IMG/VR virus record: IMGVR_UViG_3300028883_000143
Coordinates: 1 to 22,739 of that record
Direction: 5' to 3' (one strand)
DNA: 22,739 nucleotides
From: a virus
Positions within the stretch are counted from its first letter, which is position 1. Every line of letters begins with the position of its first letter. The notes below the pieces were generated by a model. It ran no database searches. It worked only from the letters and a program-made list of their open reading frames with translations, and was not told the origin of the DNA. Shown here one piece after another: positions 1 to 7,616 of the stretch. The position numbers and the translations under genes were made by a program.

Positions 1-672
1 CGCCAGTAACAGAATATAAATACAGGTAAATAACACCCAAGTCCGGTTCATATTGAAACCGGCAAAACGAACATTTTAGATCGTTTTTCCAGCCAATATC
101 CAATATGCAAGCAAAAGTGCACGATATCAAATTACCGACCAAGTCCGAGATAGATAAATATTGAACAAAAATACAAAAGGTTAGCTTCGAACCAGATAAA
201 ATATTGAACCAGAAAATGCGAGCATTCCGGCACATCTTTCCCCATTTGGAAAGATCAGATCAAAGAACTCAGACAATATCTTATTTAACAAATCTATTTT
301 ATACCCAATACAAAAACACGAAAAAATCTTAAAGCCATTCCAATTGTCGGTTGTTCAGTGCGGGCCGAATGCAACTAAAGTGTTGATATTCAAAATTTGG
401 ACGGCCCAGTTGTGTGATTCGGTTCTCATTGACCTAGTAGTACAAGTTAACTTCTGTTCGGGGCCATTGAAGTTGGAGATGTCATTTTGGAACAAGGATC
501 GCCTGCTACGTAACGCCATGGCTTTCTTATGTCAATGAAATAATTGAAAAAGACATTATAACAAAATGTTAGAAGGGAAAAGAGGGCTGTATTGACGGGC
601 CGATGCCAATCAGTCTAAAGATGGGACATAGAGGGAGATTTGTATTAAAAGTGGTGCGCGTCAAGGGATGCC
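1..672. other. AT-rich flank without a convincing gene
   Basis: This stretch is clearly more AT-rich than the rest and lies downstream of the holin-like gene, the last gene of the minus-strand block. The only open frames are a 64-codon plus-strand frame (344-538, TTG start, no good ribosome site) and a 54-codon minus-strand frame (355-519, ATG) preceded by a TATAAT at 555-560 but no matching -35 box. They overlap each other and neither resembles a known protein. Small structures are present: an inverted repeat CCGGTT/AACCGG at 43-48 and 57-62, and a near-direct repeat AGATAAATATTGAAC (152-166) / AGATAAAATATTGAAC (194-209). I see no tRNA and no clear terminator. It may be the phage/host boundary or a non-coding end of the late region. 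Confidence 0.5.
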
Positions 673-1098
673 TTATTGTTCATTTCTTGATTTTTTAAAC
701 CCTTTTATCGCCTGGCCGATTTGATACGGCCCGAAGTAAAAAACGCCAATGGCCAACACCAAGCCGGAAAGGCTGCCGGCGCATTCGATCAGAAACTTGG
801 ACCATTCGGCATTGAACGGATAGACGCCGGCGGCCGTCAATAAAAGGATCAAGAACGCGGATAGAATCATCACGGCCAGGATCCGGCGGGTAACGCTCCG
901 GGCGGAGGACTCCGATGCCGTGCTTTTGATAAAGTCGATAATGGCCGCCATGGCGGCAGCCGAAGCATCGCTTTTCTCCTCATCAGTAAAAAACAATTTG
1001 TCCAGTCCGGAGACCACGCCGCCCACAACCTTGTCGGCCATATCGGGGATCTTGTCGGCGGCCTTGCTGCCCGATGTCAAAAAGGTAAACCAGCCCAT
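673..1098 (-). CDS. Holin-like two-TM membrane protein
   Basis: This 141-residue product has a soluble N-terminal half with a charged stretch (FFTDEEKSDAS) and an Arg-rich segment (ARSVTRR). Two hydrophobic helices follow at about residues 70-91 (ILAVMILSAFLILLLTAAG) and 102-121 (SLSGLVLAIGVFYFGPY), with a basic tail GFKKSRNEQ. This layout matches phage holin-type proteins that follow a lytic enzyme gene; a holin would permeabilise the inner membrane at the end of infection. I chose the ATG at 1098 because GGGGGTGA lies a suitable distance upstream, overlapping the stop of the preceding gene. A TTG at 1104 would add two residues. It is the last gene of the operon. Holin function rests on topology and position, not on a diagnostic motif. 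Confidence 0.65.
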   Translation of the reverse strand: MGWFTFLTSGSKAADKIPDMADKVVGGVVSGLDKLFFTDEEKSDASAAAMAAIIDFIKSTASESSARSVTRRILAVMILSAFLILLLTAAGVYPFNAEWSKFLIECAGSLSGLVLAIGVFYFGPYQIGQAIKGFKKSRNEQ

Positions 1099-1104
1099 AA
1101 CCAA

Positions 1105-1515
1105 TCACCCCCACATCGAATTAAAGATCGACAATTTGAATTGATCCGTTCCGGCCATGATCCACATGAACTGGTCGAACGTCTTGCCGCTGTTGAGCAC
1201 GGCCCGTTCACCTTTGAGCTTGTCCCAATACTGGCCCAGGATGATACACCCTTCGGTATGGGCCACCACGTTTCCCTGATGAAACAGGATCGAAGACCGG
1301 CCGGGAACGTTGCTGACCTCGAAGGTTTCTCCGAACGTGGGCGATTGTATGCGATCGCATATGTATTGAGACGCCGGTATGCAGCTGATATTGGCCTTGT
1401 TGCCAAAGTCCGGAGGCTCCAGGGTTGCGCAGAAAACCTTTCCGCTGACCAGCAGTGCCCCGAAGGTTCCCCTGCCGAACTCCGTTTCGAGTCTGATAAG
1501 ATCGACGTTAATCAT
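1105..1515 (-). CDS. DUF5675-family protein, putative lysis enzyme
   Basis: This 136-residue soluble protein has the hallmarks of the phage-associated DUF5675 family. The core LFHQGNVVAHTEGCIILG (about residues 77-94) has His79, Gly81-Asn82, His86 and Cys90, followed by ERAVLNSGKTFDQFM. The arrangement of a His-x-Gly-Asn segment before Thr-Glu-Gly-Cys-Ile recalls the HGx...SxGC active site of YkuD-type L,D-transpeptidases, so a peptidoglycan-directed activity is plausible but not shown. No signal peptide is visible. The gene overlaps the upstream small membrane protein by ATGA and abuts the holin-like gene. No muramidase, amidase or transglycosylase is encoded in the window, which makes this the best endolysin candidate. 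Confidence 0.7.
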   Translation of the reverse strand: MINVDLIRLETEFGRGTFGALLVSGKVFCATLEPPDFGNKANISCIPASQYICDRIQSPTFGETFEVSNVPGRSSILFHQGNVVAHTEGCIILGQYWDKLKGERAVLNSGKTFDQFMWIMAGTDQFKLSIFNSMWG

Positions 1516-1853
1516 TCGTCCACTCCAGTTTCGACGTTGAACGCCTTCATGGTAAATTTAAATCCAATCCAAAGCAGCGTGATCAGGCCGCCGGCAGCCA
1601 TCACCGCAATCGAGCAGGCCACCGCACCGCCGATCTTTTCGCCGCGGCTTTTGATTCTGATCCACGCTTTGATCGCTTCGCTGGCGTCCTCAATGCCCTT
1701 GTTCAGGTTTCCGTTGCCGATGTCCCTGAAGCGTCCGATCAGATGGCCCATTTCCGACTGGGAAGATTCCGACAATCCGCACACGCAGCCGCCTTGCATT
1801 GCGCCCCTTACGATCTTTGCGATCTCTTTTTTGTCCTCTTCAGTCAGTGCCAT
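1512..1853 (-). CDS. Small single-TM phage protein of the lysis region
   Basis: This 113-residue protein of unknown family has a charged N terminus (MALTEEDKKEIAKIVRGAM), a Cys pair at GGCVCG, an amphipathic middle and one transmembrane helix at about 74-99 (AVACSIAVMAAGGLITLLW). Its position just before the DUF5675 enzyme and holin-like genes suggests a second holin, an antiholin or a spanin-like helper. No lipobox is visible, so a standard spanin is unlikely. The start is odd: no Shine-Dalgarno precedes ATG 1853. A ten-residue open frame (1854-1886) ends in TAA directly before this ATG, so termination-reinitiation could drive it. The downstream ATGA overlap couples it to the DUF5675 gene. 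Confidence 0.6.
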   Translation of the reverse strand: MALTEEDKKEIAKIVRGAMQGGCVCGLSESSQSEMGHLIGRFRDIGNGNLNKGIEDASEAIKAWIRIKSRGEKIGGAVACSIAVMAAGGLITLLWIGFKFTMKAFNVETGVDE

Positions 1854-1857
1854 TTAA

Positions 1858-1870
1858 AAACTCTGAGTTT
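1858..1870. repeat. 13-bp palindrome before the lysis genes
   Basis: AAACTC-T-GAGTTT is a perfect 6+1+6 palindrome 5 bp upstream of the start codon of the single-TM gene, within the 56-bp gap after the DUF2793 gene. It could be a protein-binding site or a small hairpin affecting initiation. There is no T-run to make it a terminator. Confidence 0.3.
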
Positions 1871-1909
1871 GAAGTGTTTCCGTCATGGGATCGAAAACGC
1901 TCTTTTTTG

Positions 1910-2389
1910 TTAAGACCATGTGGCGATGGCCACCCGTTGCCAGGTGTCTGTGGCAATGCAGATATAGAGATAACCGGACTCGTACGCCATTTGCCCGGGC
2001 GTGCCGGCGGCCGATGCCGATGCGGGCGGATCTACCCATTGGGGCCTGGTGATTAGCTCCCAGGCTGAAGCGCTGCGGACCGCGTCGGCGTTTTCATCTT
2101 CCACCCAGGCACGCCAGCCCCTGGCCGGCGGGTAAAATTCCCAGGCACCGGCCGCGCGCACGGCGACCTGGCCATCGTGGCCGGACCAGTCGCCGGTGGC
2201 GCCGGCGGGCACGATATAGCGATCGCCGTTGGAGGGACTGCCAGGCAAATCGGTGTCCATGCTGATGACCGACAGGTGCACCACGGCGCCGAGCTTTTTT
2301 AAGTTGGCGTCCATGCCGGTGTTCCAGCCGGATTCGCGCGGATCCCAGCCGTAGTAAAGATTCAGATTCGGGTCATTAGAAGCAGCCAT
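1910..2389 (-). CDS. DUF2793-domain tail appendage protein
   Basis: This 159-residue protein matches the DUF2793 domain found in phage tail and fibre proteins: NLNLYYGWDPRESGWNTGMD near the N terminus, then PGSPSNGDRYIVPAGATGDW, GHDGQVAV, GAWEFYPPARGWRAWVEDE. A short C-terminal module (GTPGQMAYESGYLYICIATD) resembles a small beta-structured fibre tip or bundle element. It follows the large central tail protein by three bases. GGAG at the end of that gene serves as its ribosome site. The probable role is a distal fibre or adsorption element attached to the tail tip. No catalytic motif is seen. Only this one module is present, so this is a short appendage rather than a long fibre. Confidence 0.75.
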   Translation of the reverse strand: MAASNDPNLNLYYGWDPRESGWNTGMDANLKKLGAVVHLSVISMDTDLPGSPSNGDRYIVPAGATGDWSGHDGQVAVRAAGAWEFYPPARGWRAWVEDENADAVRSASAWELITRPQWVDPPASASAAGTPGQMAYESGYLYICIATDTWQRVAIATWS

Positions 2390-2392
2390 GGT

Positions 2393-4624
2393 TTATTCTC
2401 CGTAGTATTCTCCATAAAACATGCCGTAGCCCTGGCATTCTGCAATCGTGTGATCATGGGCCTGCCAGGAGTTCCAGCCGTCGCGCTGGGCATCGAGCAC
2501 GATGCGAAGCGATTCGTTGGCCCGGCCCAGGGCGCCGCTGTCTGCGATCTCCTGGGCGATGGTATAAGCCTGGCTAGTGCCGGTGATCCCCGAGTACGTG
2601 CGCAGCAGCGAGCCGGTCTCGCCATAGATGCGCAGCCGGTAGGTGGTGCCCGCTTCAGGGCCGATGTTGCCCTCGTCCTGCTCGACGATGTAGGCGGTTT
2701 GCTGAAGCCGATCGCGATGGGCCCATGTAACGGTCAATGCCCCGGCGATCTCGTCCGGGTAGATGTCGGCATTGATTTGAACGTTGCCGGGAGGGTAGGG
2801 GCGGATAGCGCGGGCGTCATAGTCCATGGTGTTGGTGGGGGCGCCTGCGATGTCCAGCTCGCCCTTGCCGGTGATCGGGCACGCCCGGGCGCTGGCGGTT
2901 TCTCCCTGGTCCAGGATCCTTGCATCGGTGCCATGGCGCCCCTGGGCAAACCACACCCGTGTCGACTCGGCGTGATCGTCGGGCACCGTATCAAGCACGC
3001 CCCGGGCCACGGTGCAAGATCCGGATATGGGATTGACCGTCAACACCTTGACCAGCTCGTCACCGACATAGGCGTAGATGCCCTCTTTGACCAGGTCCAG
3101 GCCCGACAGATCCTCCATTTGAAGCAACGTGTCATTTTTGCCGATGGCAACGGCCAACAGCCCCGACGGCGCAAAGGCGAACGTGCCGCGATCCAAATAG
3201 GTCGGCGTCAGCGACCGGCCGTAAGGCTGCAGCGTCCAGAGCCGGTAGGAAAACGCGTCGTCGGTGGGCTTGACGTATAACGTGCCGAGCACGCCCGAGT
3301 TGTCTTCGAAGCCGTCCCAGAAAGTAGAATTTTCGCCGTAGATGCGTACCAGGGAGTAATAGGGCAGCTCGACCAGGCGCCGGTAAGGGCAGGGCGCCGG
3401 CAGGTTGACCGGGTCGGCCCATCCGCTGTCCGGCACCTCGGCATAGATCGCCTCGGCACTGGCGTAGATGTCCTGGGCGGCAGCAATACGCACCCGCCCT
3501 TCGGTGAGCGTGCCCCAATCGATGGTGACCACGCGCATGATCTCTTCGACCACACCGTACTTGGGCCAGGTGAACTTAAACGGCGACCCTTCGCGCAGCC
3601 CTTCGATATCTCCCACTGGCAAGGCGGTAAACACCAGGGAAGACAGATCGCTCGATGCGCTTTTGAGCTCCCTGGCCACCACTTTGCCGGCCACGGCCGA
3701 TCGCGATATGCCCTGGAAGTTGACCGTTTTGTGGATGGTCTGCCCCAGGCGCTGGATCATGGCCGTGTTGTGCACGGTGACCGAATCGTCAACATCACTG
3801 GTAGAAGTATGGCGCCGATATTTGAGCACCACCGTGTTGACCATTTCGGCCTGGGTGCGGCGCTGATAGCTCTCAACGGAGATGATATTGGACGTATCGG
3901 CCACGGGCAGGATCTCTTCATCGTAGTCGTCGCGCAGCAGGTGAAGCTCCCACTTGCCCGTGGTGCGCTCGACGTAAAGCACCGCATCGATGTGGCGCTT
4001 GATCTCGCCGATGAAGTCTTCGATGGAGATGGCCCGGTCCCAGATCATCGAAAGACCAAATCCTTCGTTGTATAGGGTTTCGGCCGCTGCGCTAAAAGAG
4101 GCGTCGTCCACGTCGCCGGGCAGATATCCCATGCCCCATTGGGTGTTGGTGATGCAGCCGTAGATCATATAGGCCGGGTTGGCATCTCCCTGGACACTTG
4201 CGTATGCCCCACCCAGCCAGCCCGGTGCAATGCGGCTGGTATTTCTGATCCGAAAGGCCCACGGCTTCAGGTAGTGGCTGTCGCCCAGGTAGCATTGGCG
4301 CAGCACAAAGCCCACCACCCCGCGAAAGGCAGGGATCATGGCGCCGAATCGCGCCAGCAGATAACTGTTTTGTCCCTGGTCGTCGTTGCCGAACTCGATG
4401 TCGATATCTCCGGAAACACCGCCCTCTTTGGTCTTGCCGCCGTAAAGATCGGGCAGATCAATGTCGATTTGTTCGGAGGTAGAAAGATTGCCGTTCCACA
4501 CCTCGTAGTCATCGGTCTTCATCCCCATAACGGCATCGACCGGCCCGTGGCATGCGATCATGTGCACGCCCAGAAAGTACCGGTACCCGGTGGTATACTC
4601 TACGCAATCGCTCTTACCGCCCAT
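2393..4624 (-). CDS. Central tail / host-specificity protein
   Basis: At 743 residues this is the largest product here and sits last among the tail-tip genes, as the central fibre or J/megatron-type proteins do. The N-terminal GYRYFLGVHMIACHGPVD is a signature I associate with siphophage tail-hub proteins that follow a small GxxIPVVxGT protein. The middle is typical of phage tail hub and fibre proteins of the Phage-tail_3 type (for example SIEDFIGEIKRHIDAVLYV). The C-terminal third looks like fibronectin-type beta domains (YPPGNVQINADIYPDEIAG, then SLRIVLDAQRDGWNSWQ). It would close the tail tube and contact the host receptor. Its ATG overlaps the 70-residue gene by 11 nt. Receptor and host range cannot be inferred. 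Confidence 0.85.
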   Translation of the reverse strand: MGGKSDCVEYTTGYRYFLGVHMIACHGPVDAVMGMKTDDYEVWNGNLSTSEQIDIDLPDLYGGKTKEGGVSGDIDIEFGNDDQGQNSYLLARFGAMIPAFRGVVGFVLRQCYLGDSHYLKPWAFRIRNTSRIAPGWLGGAYASVQGDANPAYMIYGCITNTQWGMGYLPGDVDDASFSAAAETLYNEGFGLSMIWDRAISIEDFIGEIKRHIDAVLYVERTTGKWELHLLRDDYDEEILPVADTSNIISVESYQRRTQAEMVNTVVLKYRRHTSTSDVDDSVTVHNTAMIQRLGQTIHKTVNFQGISRSAVAGKVVARELKSASSDLSSLVFTALPVGDIEGLREGSPFKFTWPKYGVVEEIMRVVTIDWGTLTEGRVRIAAAQDIYASAEAIYAEVPDSGWADPVNLPAPCPYRRLVELPYYSLVRIYGENSTFWDGFEDNSGVLGTLYVKPTDDAFSYRLWTLQPYGRSLTPTYLDRGTFAFAPSGLLAVAIGKNDTLLQMEDLSGLDLVKEGIYAYVGDELVKVLTVNPISGSCTVARGVLDTVPDDHAESTRVWFAQGRHGTDARILDQGETASARACPITGKGELDIAGAPTNTMDYDARAIRPYPPGNVQINADIYPDEIAGALTVTWAHRDRLQQTAYIVEQDEGNIGPEAGTTYRLRIYGETGSLLRTYSGITGTSQAYTIAQEIADSGALGRANESLRIVLDAQRDGWNSWQAHDHTIAECQGYGMFYGEYYGE

Positions 4625-4826
4625 GCTTCACCGCCGCCACCAACCGTTGGCACATGGCATCATCGATGCGCTCGAGCGTGTCGATCGCGATGCCGTTTTT
4701 GACAAAATCGTTCCAGTCTATCTCGTGGCGCTTTGCCCAGCGCCGGGCACCGGCATGGCAATAGCCCATGTGCCTTAAATCGCGCACCCGCACCACCGCT
4801 GAGACTTTTGTCGACGTTAGGTGCAT
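4614..4826 (-). CDS. Small conserved tail-tip operon protein (70 aa)
   Basis: This 70-residue basic protein contains VRVRDLRHMGYCHAGARRW followed by FVKNGIAIDTLERIDDAM. This pattern recurs, to my knowledge, in short proteins encoded just before the central tail protein of many siphophages, where no function has been assigned. A strong ribosome site (GGGAGGAG) precedes ATG 4826 inside the end of the 117-residue gene (10-nt overlap), and its own end overlaps the next start by 11 nt. Such tight coupling implies stoichiometric synthesis with its neighbours, perhaps as a tail-tip assembly factor. The length and double overlap might suggest a spurious frame, but the strong ribosome site and conserved-looking sequence argue it is real. 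Confidence 0.75.
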   Translation of the reverse strand: MHLTSTKVSAVVRVRDLRHMGYCHAGARRWAKRHEIDWNDFVKNGIAIDTLERIDDAMCQRLVAAVKHGR

Positions 4827-5170
4827 GACTCCTCCCGTTTTTCTTCCACCCGCAGGTGGCCGTACCAGACCACATTGGGAGCATCGACCCAGCGCGTTCC
4901 CATCACCACTGGAATCTCCCGACCCGAAGTGGCCGTCGGGACACGAAACTCATCGATGCCGTAAGGATTGGGTGCTTCAGGCGTCGGAGGATCAGGCCTG
5001 GGGGTTAATGCATAACTGGCCAGGGCGATCACCAGCCATATGATCAGCTCGACCCACCACACGATGCCCTCATACAGCACGGGCCCATCGGGATCCGGCC
5101 GCTGGAAGAAAACCATGCCCACCAGGACAACAACTATGAAAGCGATCTCTTTGAAATATCTTCTAAGCAT
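4817..5170 (-). CDS. Two-TM tail-tip assembly protein
   Basis: This 117-residue protein has two hydrophobic segments, at about 9-22 (IAFIVVVLVGMVFF) and 36-55 (GIVWWVELIIWLVIALASYA), then a Pro-rich linker and GREIPVVMGTRWVDAPNVV. That last motif is the start of the tail-hub fold in many siphophage central tail proteins. Here it is carried on a separate small polypeptide ahead of the 743-residue protein. The hydrophobic part could insert into the host membrane during DNA ejection or act during assembly, in the way lambda gpI-region proteins do; both are inference. The ATG follows the hub stop codon directly (TAAATG), so translation is coupled. No enzymatic motif is visible. Confidence 0.7.
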   Translation of the reverse strand: MLRRYFKEIAFIVVVLVGMVFFQRPDPDGPVLYEGIVWWVELIIWLVIALASYALTPRPDPPTPEAPNPYGIDEFRVPTATSGREIPVVMGTRWVDAPNVVWYGHLRVEEKREESCT

Positions 5171-5959
5171 TTAAAGCGCCGCATTGGGTGACGAGCTGGG
5201 TGCCGTAATAAACGACTGCCCGCCGGCAAAAGGCGTGCGTCCCGGGATGTAGGGATACCCGCCGAAGTTTAAGACATTATCGAAGCGCGCATGGCACATC
5301 GTGATGCTGTGATCGCAGCCCGGGAACAAAGTGGCCGGCCCTGTTCCTAACACCGGCCGGTCGATGCCGATCGCAGAACCAGTGTGGCTGATGATCATCA
5401 CATATTGACCGTCCATGGTCAGATAGCCGCCGGCAAAGTACCCATCCTCATAGCCTGAAGCTGCCGGCACGGTGAGTGCCAGGCCGTCGTTGGCCGATAC
5501 GGTGGCCGACACTGCAAAATCTCCAGAACTCAGGTTGCACCCGGCCTGATACAAGCCGTGGCGGCATACGATCTGATACATGGCCCGCAATCCCGGCCGG
5601 CCCAGGGAAGTAAAGATCGATTCACACGCGATCGTGGCCAACGAATCCTTTAGCGCAACGCCCACGATGCGCCCCTTCCAGATCAAGTTTACTTCGGTGA
5701 CCGGATAATCGGCCTCAAAGACCGCTGCCGATACGATGGACTCGGGCCGGCTCACCGTGAAAAGCCCCACCAGATCGTTGTCGCGTGGTGCGGTGATCTC
5801 AAGGTCCGCCTTGTGGATCGATCCCATGGAGCGAACCGGTCCGCGCTTTAACCCCGGCACGGCGGTATAGATGTCCGAGCCGTACTCCAGGTTGCGATCG
5901 GCGGAAGTAAAGCGCCAGTTCGAACCAGACGAATCGAAATTATAGAGCTCAACTTTCAC
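5171..5959 (-). CDS. Tail hub protein, DUF2163/BR0599 family, Fe-S type
   Basis: I start this at GTG 5959, which overlaps the upstream stop by 11 nt and gives 262 residues; a longer upstream frame reads antisense-like, compositionally odd sequence and is rejected. The C-terminal half has the signature CRHGLYQAGC (Cys132, Cys141) and GCDHSITMCHARFDNVLNF (Cys215, Cys222), then GGYPYIPGRTPFAGG. This is the DUF2163/phage_BR0599 pattern of gene-transfer-agent gp13 and lambda gpL relatives. The C-x8-C and C-x6-C spacing equals that of the gpL cysteines that, as I recall, hold a [4Fe-4S] cluster. It would form the ring at the end of the tail tube beneath the 555-residue protein. No obvious ribosome site precedes the GTG, so translational coupling is likely. 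Confidence 0.85.
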   Translation of the reverse strand: MKVELYNFDSSGSNWRFTSADRNLEYGSDIYTAVPGLKRGPVRSMGSIHKADLEITAPRDNDLVGLFTVSRPESIVSAAVFEADYPVTEVNLIWKGRIVGVALKDSLATIACESIFTSLGRPGLRAMYQIVCRHGLYQAGCNLSSGDFAVSATVSANDGLALTVPAASGYEDGYFAGGYLTMDGQYVMIISHTGSAIGIDRPVLGTGPATLFPGCDHSITMCHARFDNVLNFGGYPYIPGRTPFAGGQSFITAPSSSPNAAL

Positions 5960-7616
5960 TGTCCGGATCCAATCCCACCAGGCCCACGGCCGACTGGCAG
6001 CAGCCTGAGCGCGACCACTCGATCTCCACGCGATCGGCCGCCAGGCGACACAAGGGCATAAATGATATGCAAATAAAATCCGCATCCCCGCCGGCAAACC
6101 CGAGGGCCGCATCGATGGTGATCCACTCCGTATCTCCCACCTCCTGGGCGTTGACCACCTCACGCATATAGATCTGCCCGTCGGTACGGAAAAACGCCAG
6201 GTGGCCGAACTGCGGACTGTCAAAGCCCATCTGGGAGTAAAAGACCGGATGCACCACCAGCACCGTCTCTTCGGCCGAAAAACCTGCCGCCAGTTCCACA
6301 TCGCGCTCAAAGGTCGGTACCCACACCGGGCGCAAGCGCCCTGATCGGCGGTGCAGCCACTGGCGATACGCCCAGGCCTCGGCCCGGTCATGCGGGTTAA
6401 AATGCGCCTCGTCGAAAGACAGGCGACCCCAATCGCCGCGAGGATCCACCAGCACCTTGCCGGTCTGGCCGTCGATCACCTCCGCCGGCCGAATCATGTG
6501 CCGGGCCGCTACCTGGCCGGGGGCACCGTACGGGGTGAGCAGCGTATCGAACCCTTTGTACTGAACCACCGATGCAGATGAGTCCACCGGGTCGTTGTCT
6601 TCCACGGCAAAACCCAGCTGGGCCTCGGTATAGGTGGCCGCCTCGTCGTACTTGGGCATACCGTCCATGCGCGCGATGCGCACCGGCATGACCGCTGCGC
6701 GCGGATAACTCGCCGCCACCGGCAGCGCCAGGGTCAGACCGTCGGGCTGCACGTCAAGGATGCCCGCAAGCTCGCAATCGTTCCAGTTCGCGCCCATGAT
6801 CAGGCAGAAGCCGCCGGCCTTGTAGTCGGCATAGGCCGTATCGAACCCGATCCACTGATCGTCTTGCTGAACCTCACCGACAGCCACCGCTTCGGCCCAC
6901 ACGGGATATCCAAAGTAGCGCATCTGCCAGCCTGCAATTAACGCCCGCAATGATGCGCGAGCGTTGGCCCCGACCACCCGGTAATTACCCTGAAAACTCT
7001 GGCGCGGCGCGATACGCACTTGCTCGCGCGCTTCGCTGCCGTCGTATGCCTCATTTACGTCGGTGAGCCAGGCCAGAACCTCCTTGAGGCCCTCCATCGG
7101 GCGGAAAGCAAAGAGCATGCTGCGCGTGCCCGTGCATGCGATTGCGGGCGCCTGGTCGTCGTCGAAGTTGAAGGTGAAAACCGCATCGATATAGGCAGGC
7201 CCTGCCATCTCGGTTGAGATCGTGGCCACCAGGTCTTTCAACGGCTCGATGGTCTCGGGCAGCGTTCCGGCATCGATCGTCATGCCGCCCGTGTTGGTCA
7301 GATCGATCGAGATCAATGTGCGATCATCTGTCAAGTGGGCATTGCACACCAGCACGGTATCTTCCCGGCGCGACAGGAGAAAACTAAACTCCAATCTGCT
7401 CGGCACCAGGTGCACCCAGCCGAAGTACAAATCGCCCCAGGAGGCTGCGTGCACACCGCTTTTGACTGCGCCGATCTCGGCCACAGGCTGGGTGTCGGTT
7501 TTGGCGCCCGATCCGGCCACAGGTGCGCCAAACGGCGTTTGCGGCACATCAGCCACGGGCGTCCAGGTCGGAAAACCGATATAGTAGGCGATGATCTGTT
7601 CGGCTATGATGCTCAT
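5949..7616 (-). CDS. Tail-tip structural protein (distal tail region)
   Basis: This 555-residue protein precedes the hub gene, the slot of distal-tail proteins in GTA-like and siphophage clusters. The N terminus SIIAEQIIAYYIGFPTWTPV, a middle with SLRALIAGWQMRYFGYPVW, and a C-terminal RLRPVWVPTFERDVELA look like the large structural proteins found at this position. I would call the C-terminal part DUF2460-like only tentatively. No catalytic or membrane motif is visible. It begins with a 4-nt ATGA overlap with the 334-residue protein and has AGGGTGA as ribosome site. It probably forms a ring or spike base joining tape measure, tube and hub. The exact role is uncertain. Confidence 0.7.
   Translation of the reverse strand: MSIIAEQIIAYYIGFPTWTPVADVPQTPFGAPVAGSGAKTDTQPVAEIGAVKSGVHAASWGDLYFGWVHLVPSRLEFSFLLSRREDTVLVCNAHLTDDRTLISIDLTNTGGMTIDAGTLPETIEPLKDLVATISTEMAGPAYIDAVFTFNFDDDQAPAIACTGTRSMLFAFRPMEGLKEVLAWLTDVNEAYDGSEAREQVRIAPRQSFQGNYRVVGANARASLRALIAGWQMRYFGYPVWAEAVAVGEVQQDDQWIGFDTAYADYKAGGFCLIMGANWNDCELAGILDVQPDGLTLALPVAASYPRAAVMPVRIARMDGMPKYDEAATYTEAQLGFAVEDNDPVDSSASVVQYKGFDTLLTPYGAPGQVAARHMIRPAEVIDGQTGKVLVDPRGDWGRLSFDEAHFNPHDRAEAWAYRQWLHRRSGRLRPVWVPTFERDVELAAGFSAEETVLVVHPVFYSQMGFDSPQFGHLAFFRTDGQIYMREVVNAQEVGDTEWITIDAALGFAGGDADFICISFMPLCRLAADRVEIEWSRSGCCQSAVGLVGLDPDSES

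Noticed and set aside
43-62. CCGGTT...AACCGG hairpin as a transcription terminator
   Set aside because: Short stem and no adjacent T-run on either strand.
180-200. TTCGAACC resembling a tRNA T-loop
   Set aside because: No flanking T-stem pairing, acceptor stem or anticodon arm could be built around it.
355-519. 54-codon minus-strand frame with TATAAT upstream
   Set aside because: No matching -35 box, weak ribosome site and no recognisable protein; one good -10 hexamer is expected by chance in AT-rich DNA.
344-538. 64-codon plus-strand open frame in the AT-rich flank
   Set aside because: TTG start, no ribosome site, no resemblance to any family, and overlapped by an equally open antisense frame.
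2450-3280. 276-codon plus-strand frame opposite the central tail protein
   Set aside because: It is the antisense shadow of a GC-rich gene, with low-complexity Gly/Arg/Val composition and no credible start signal.
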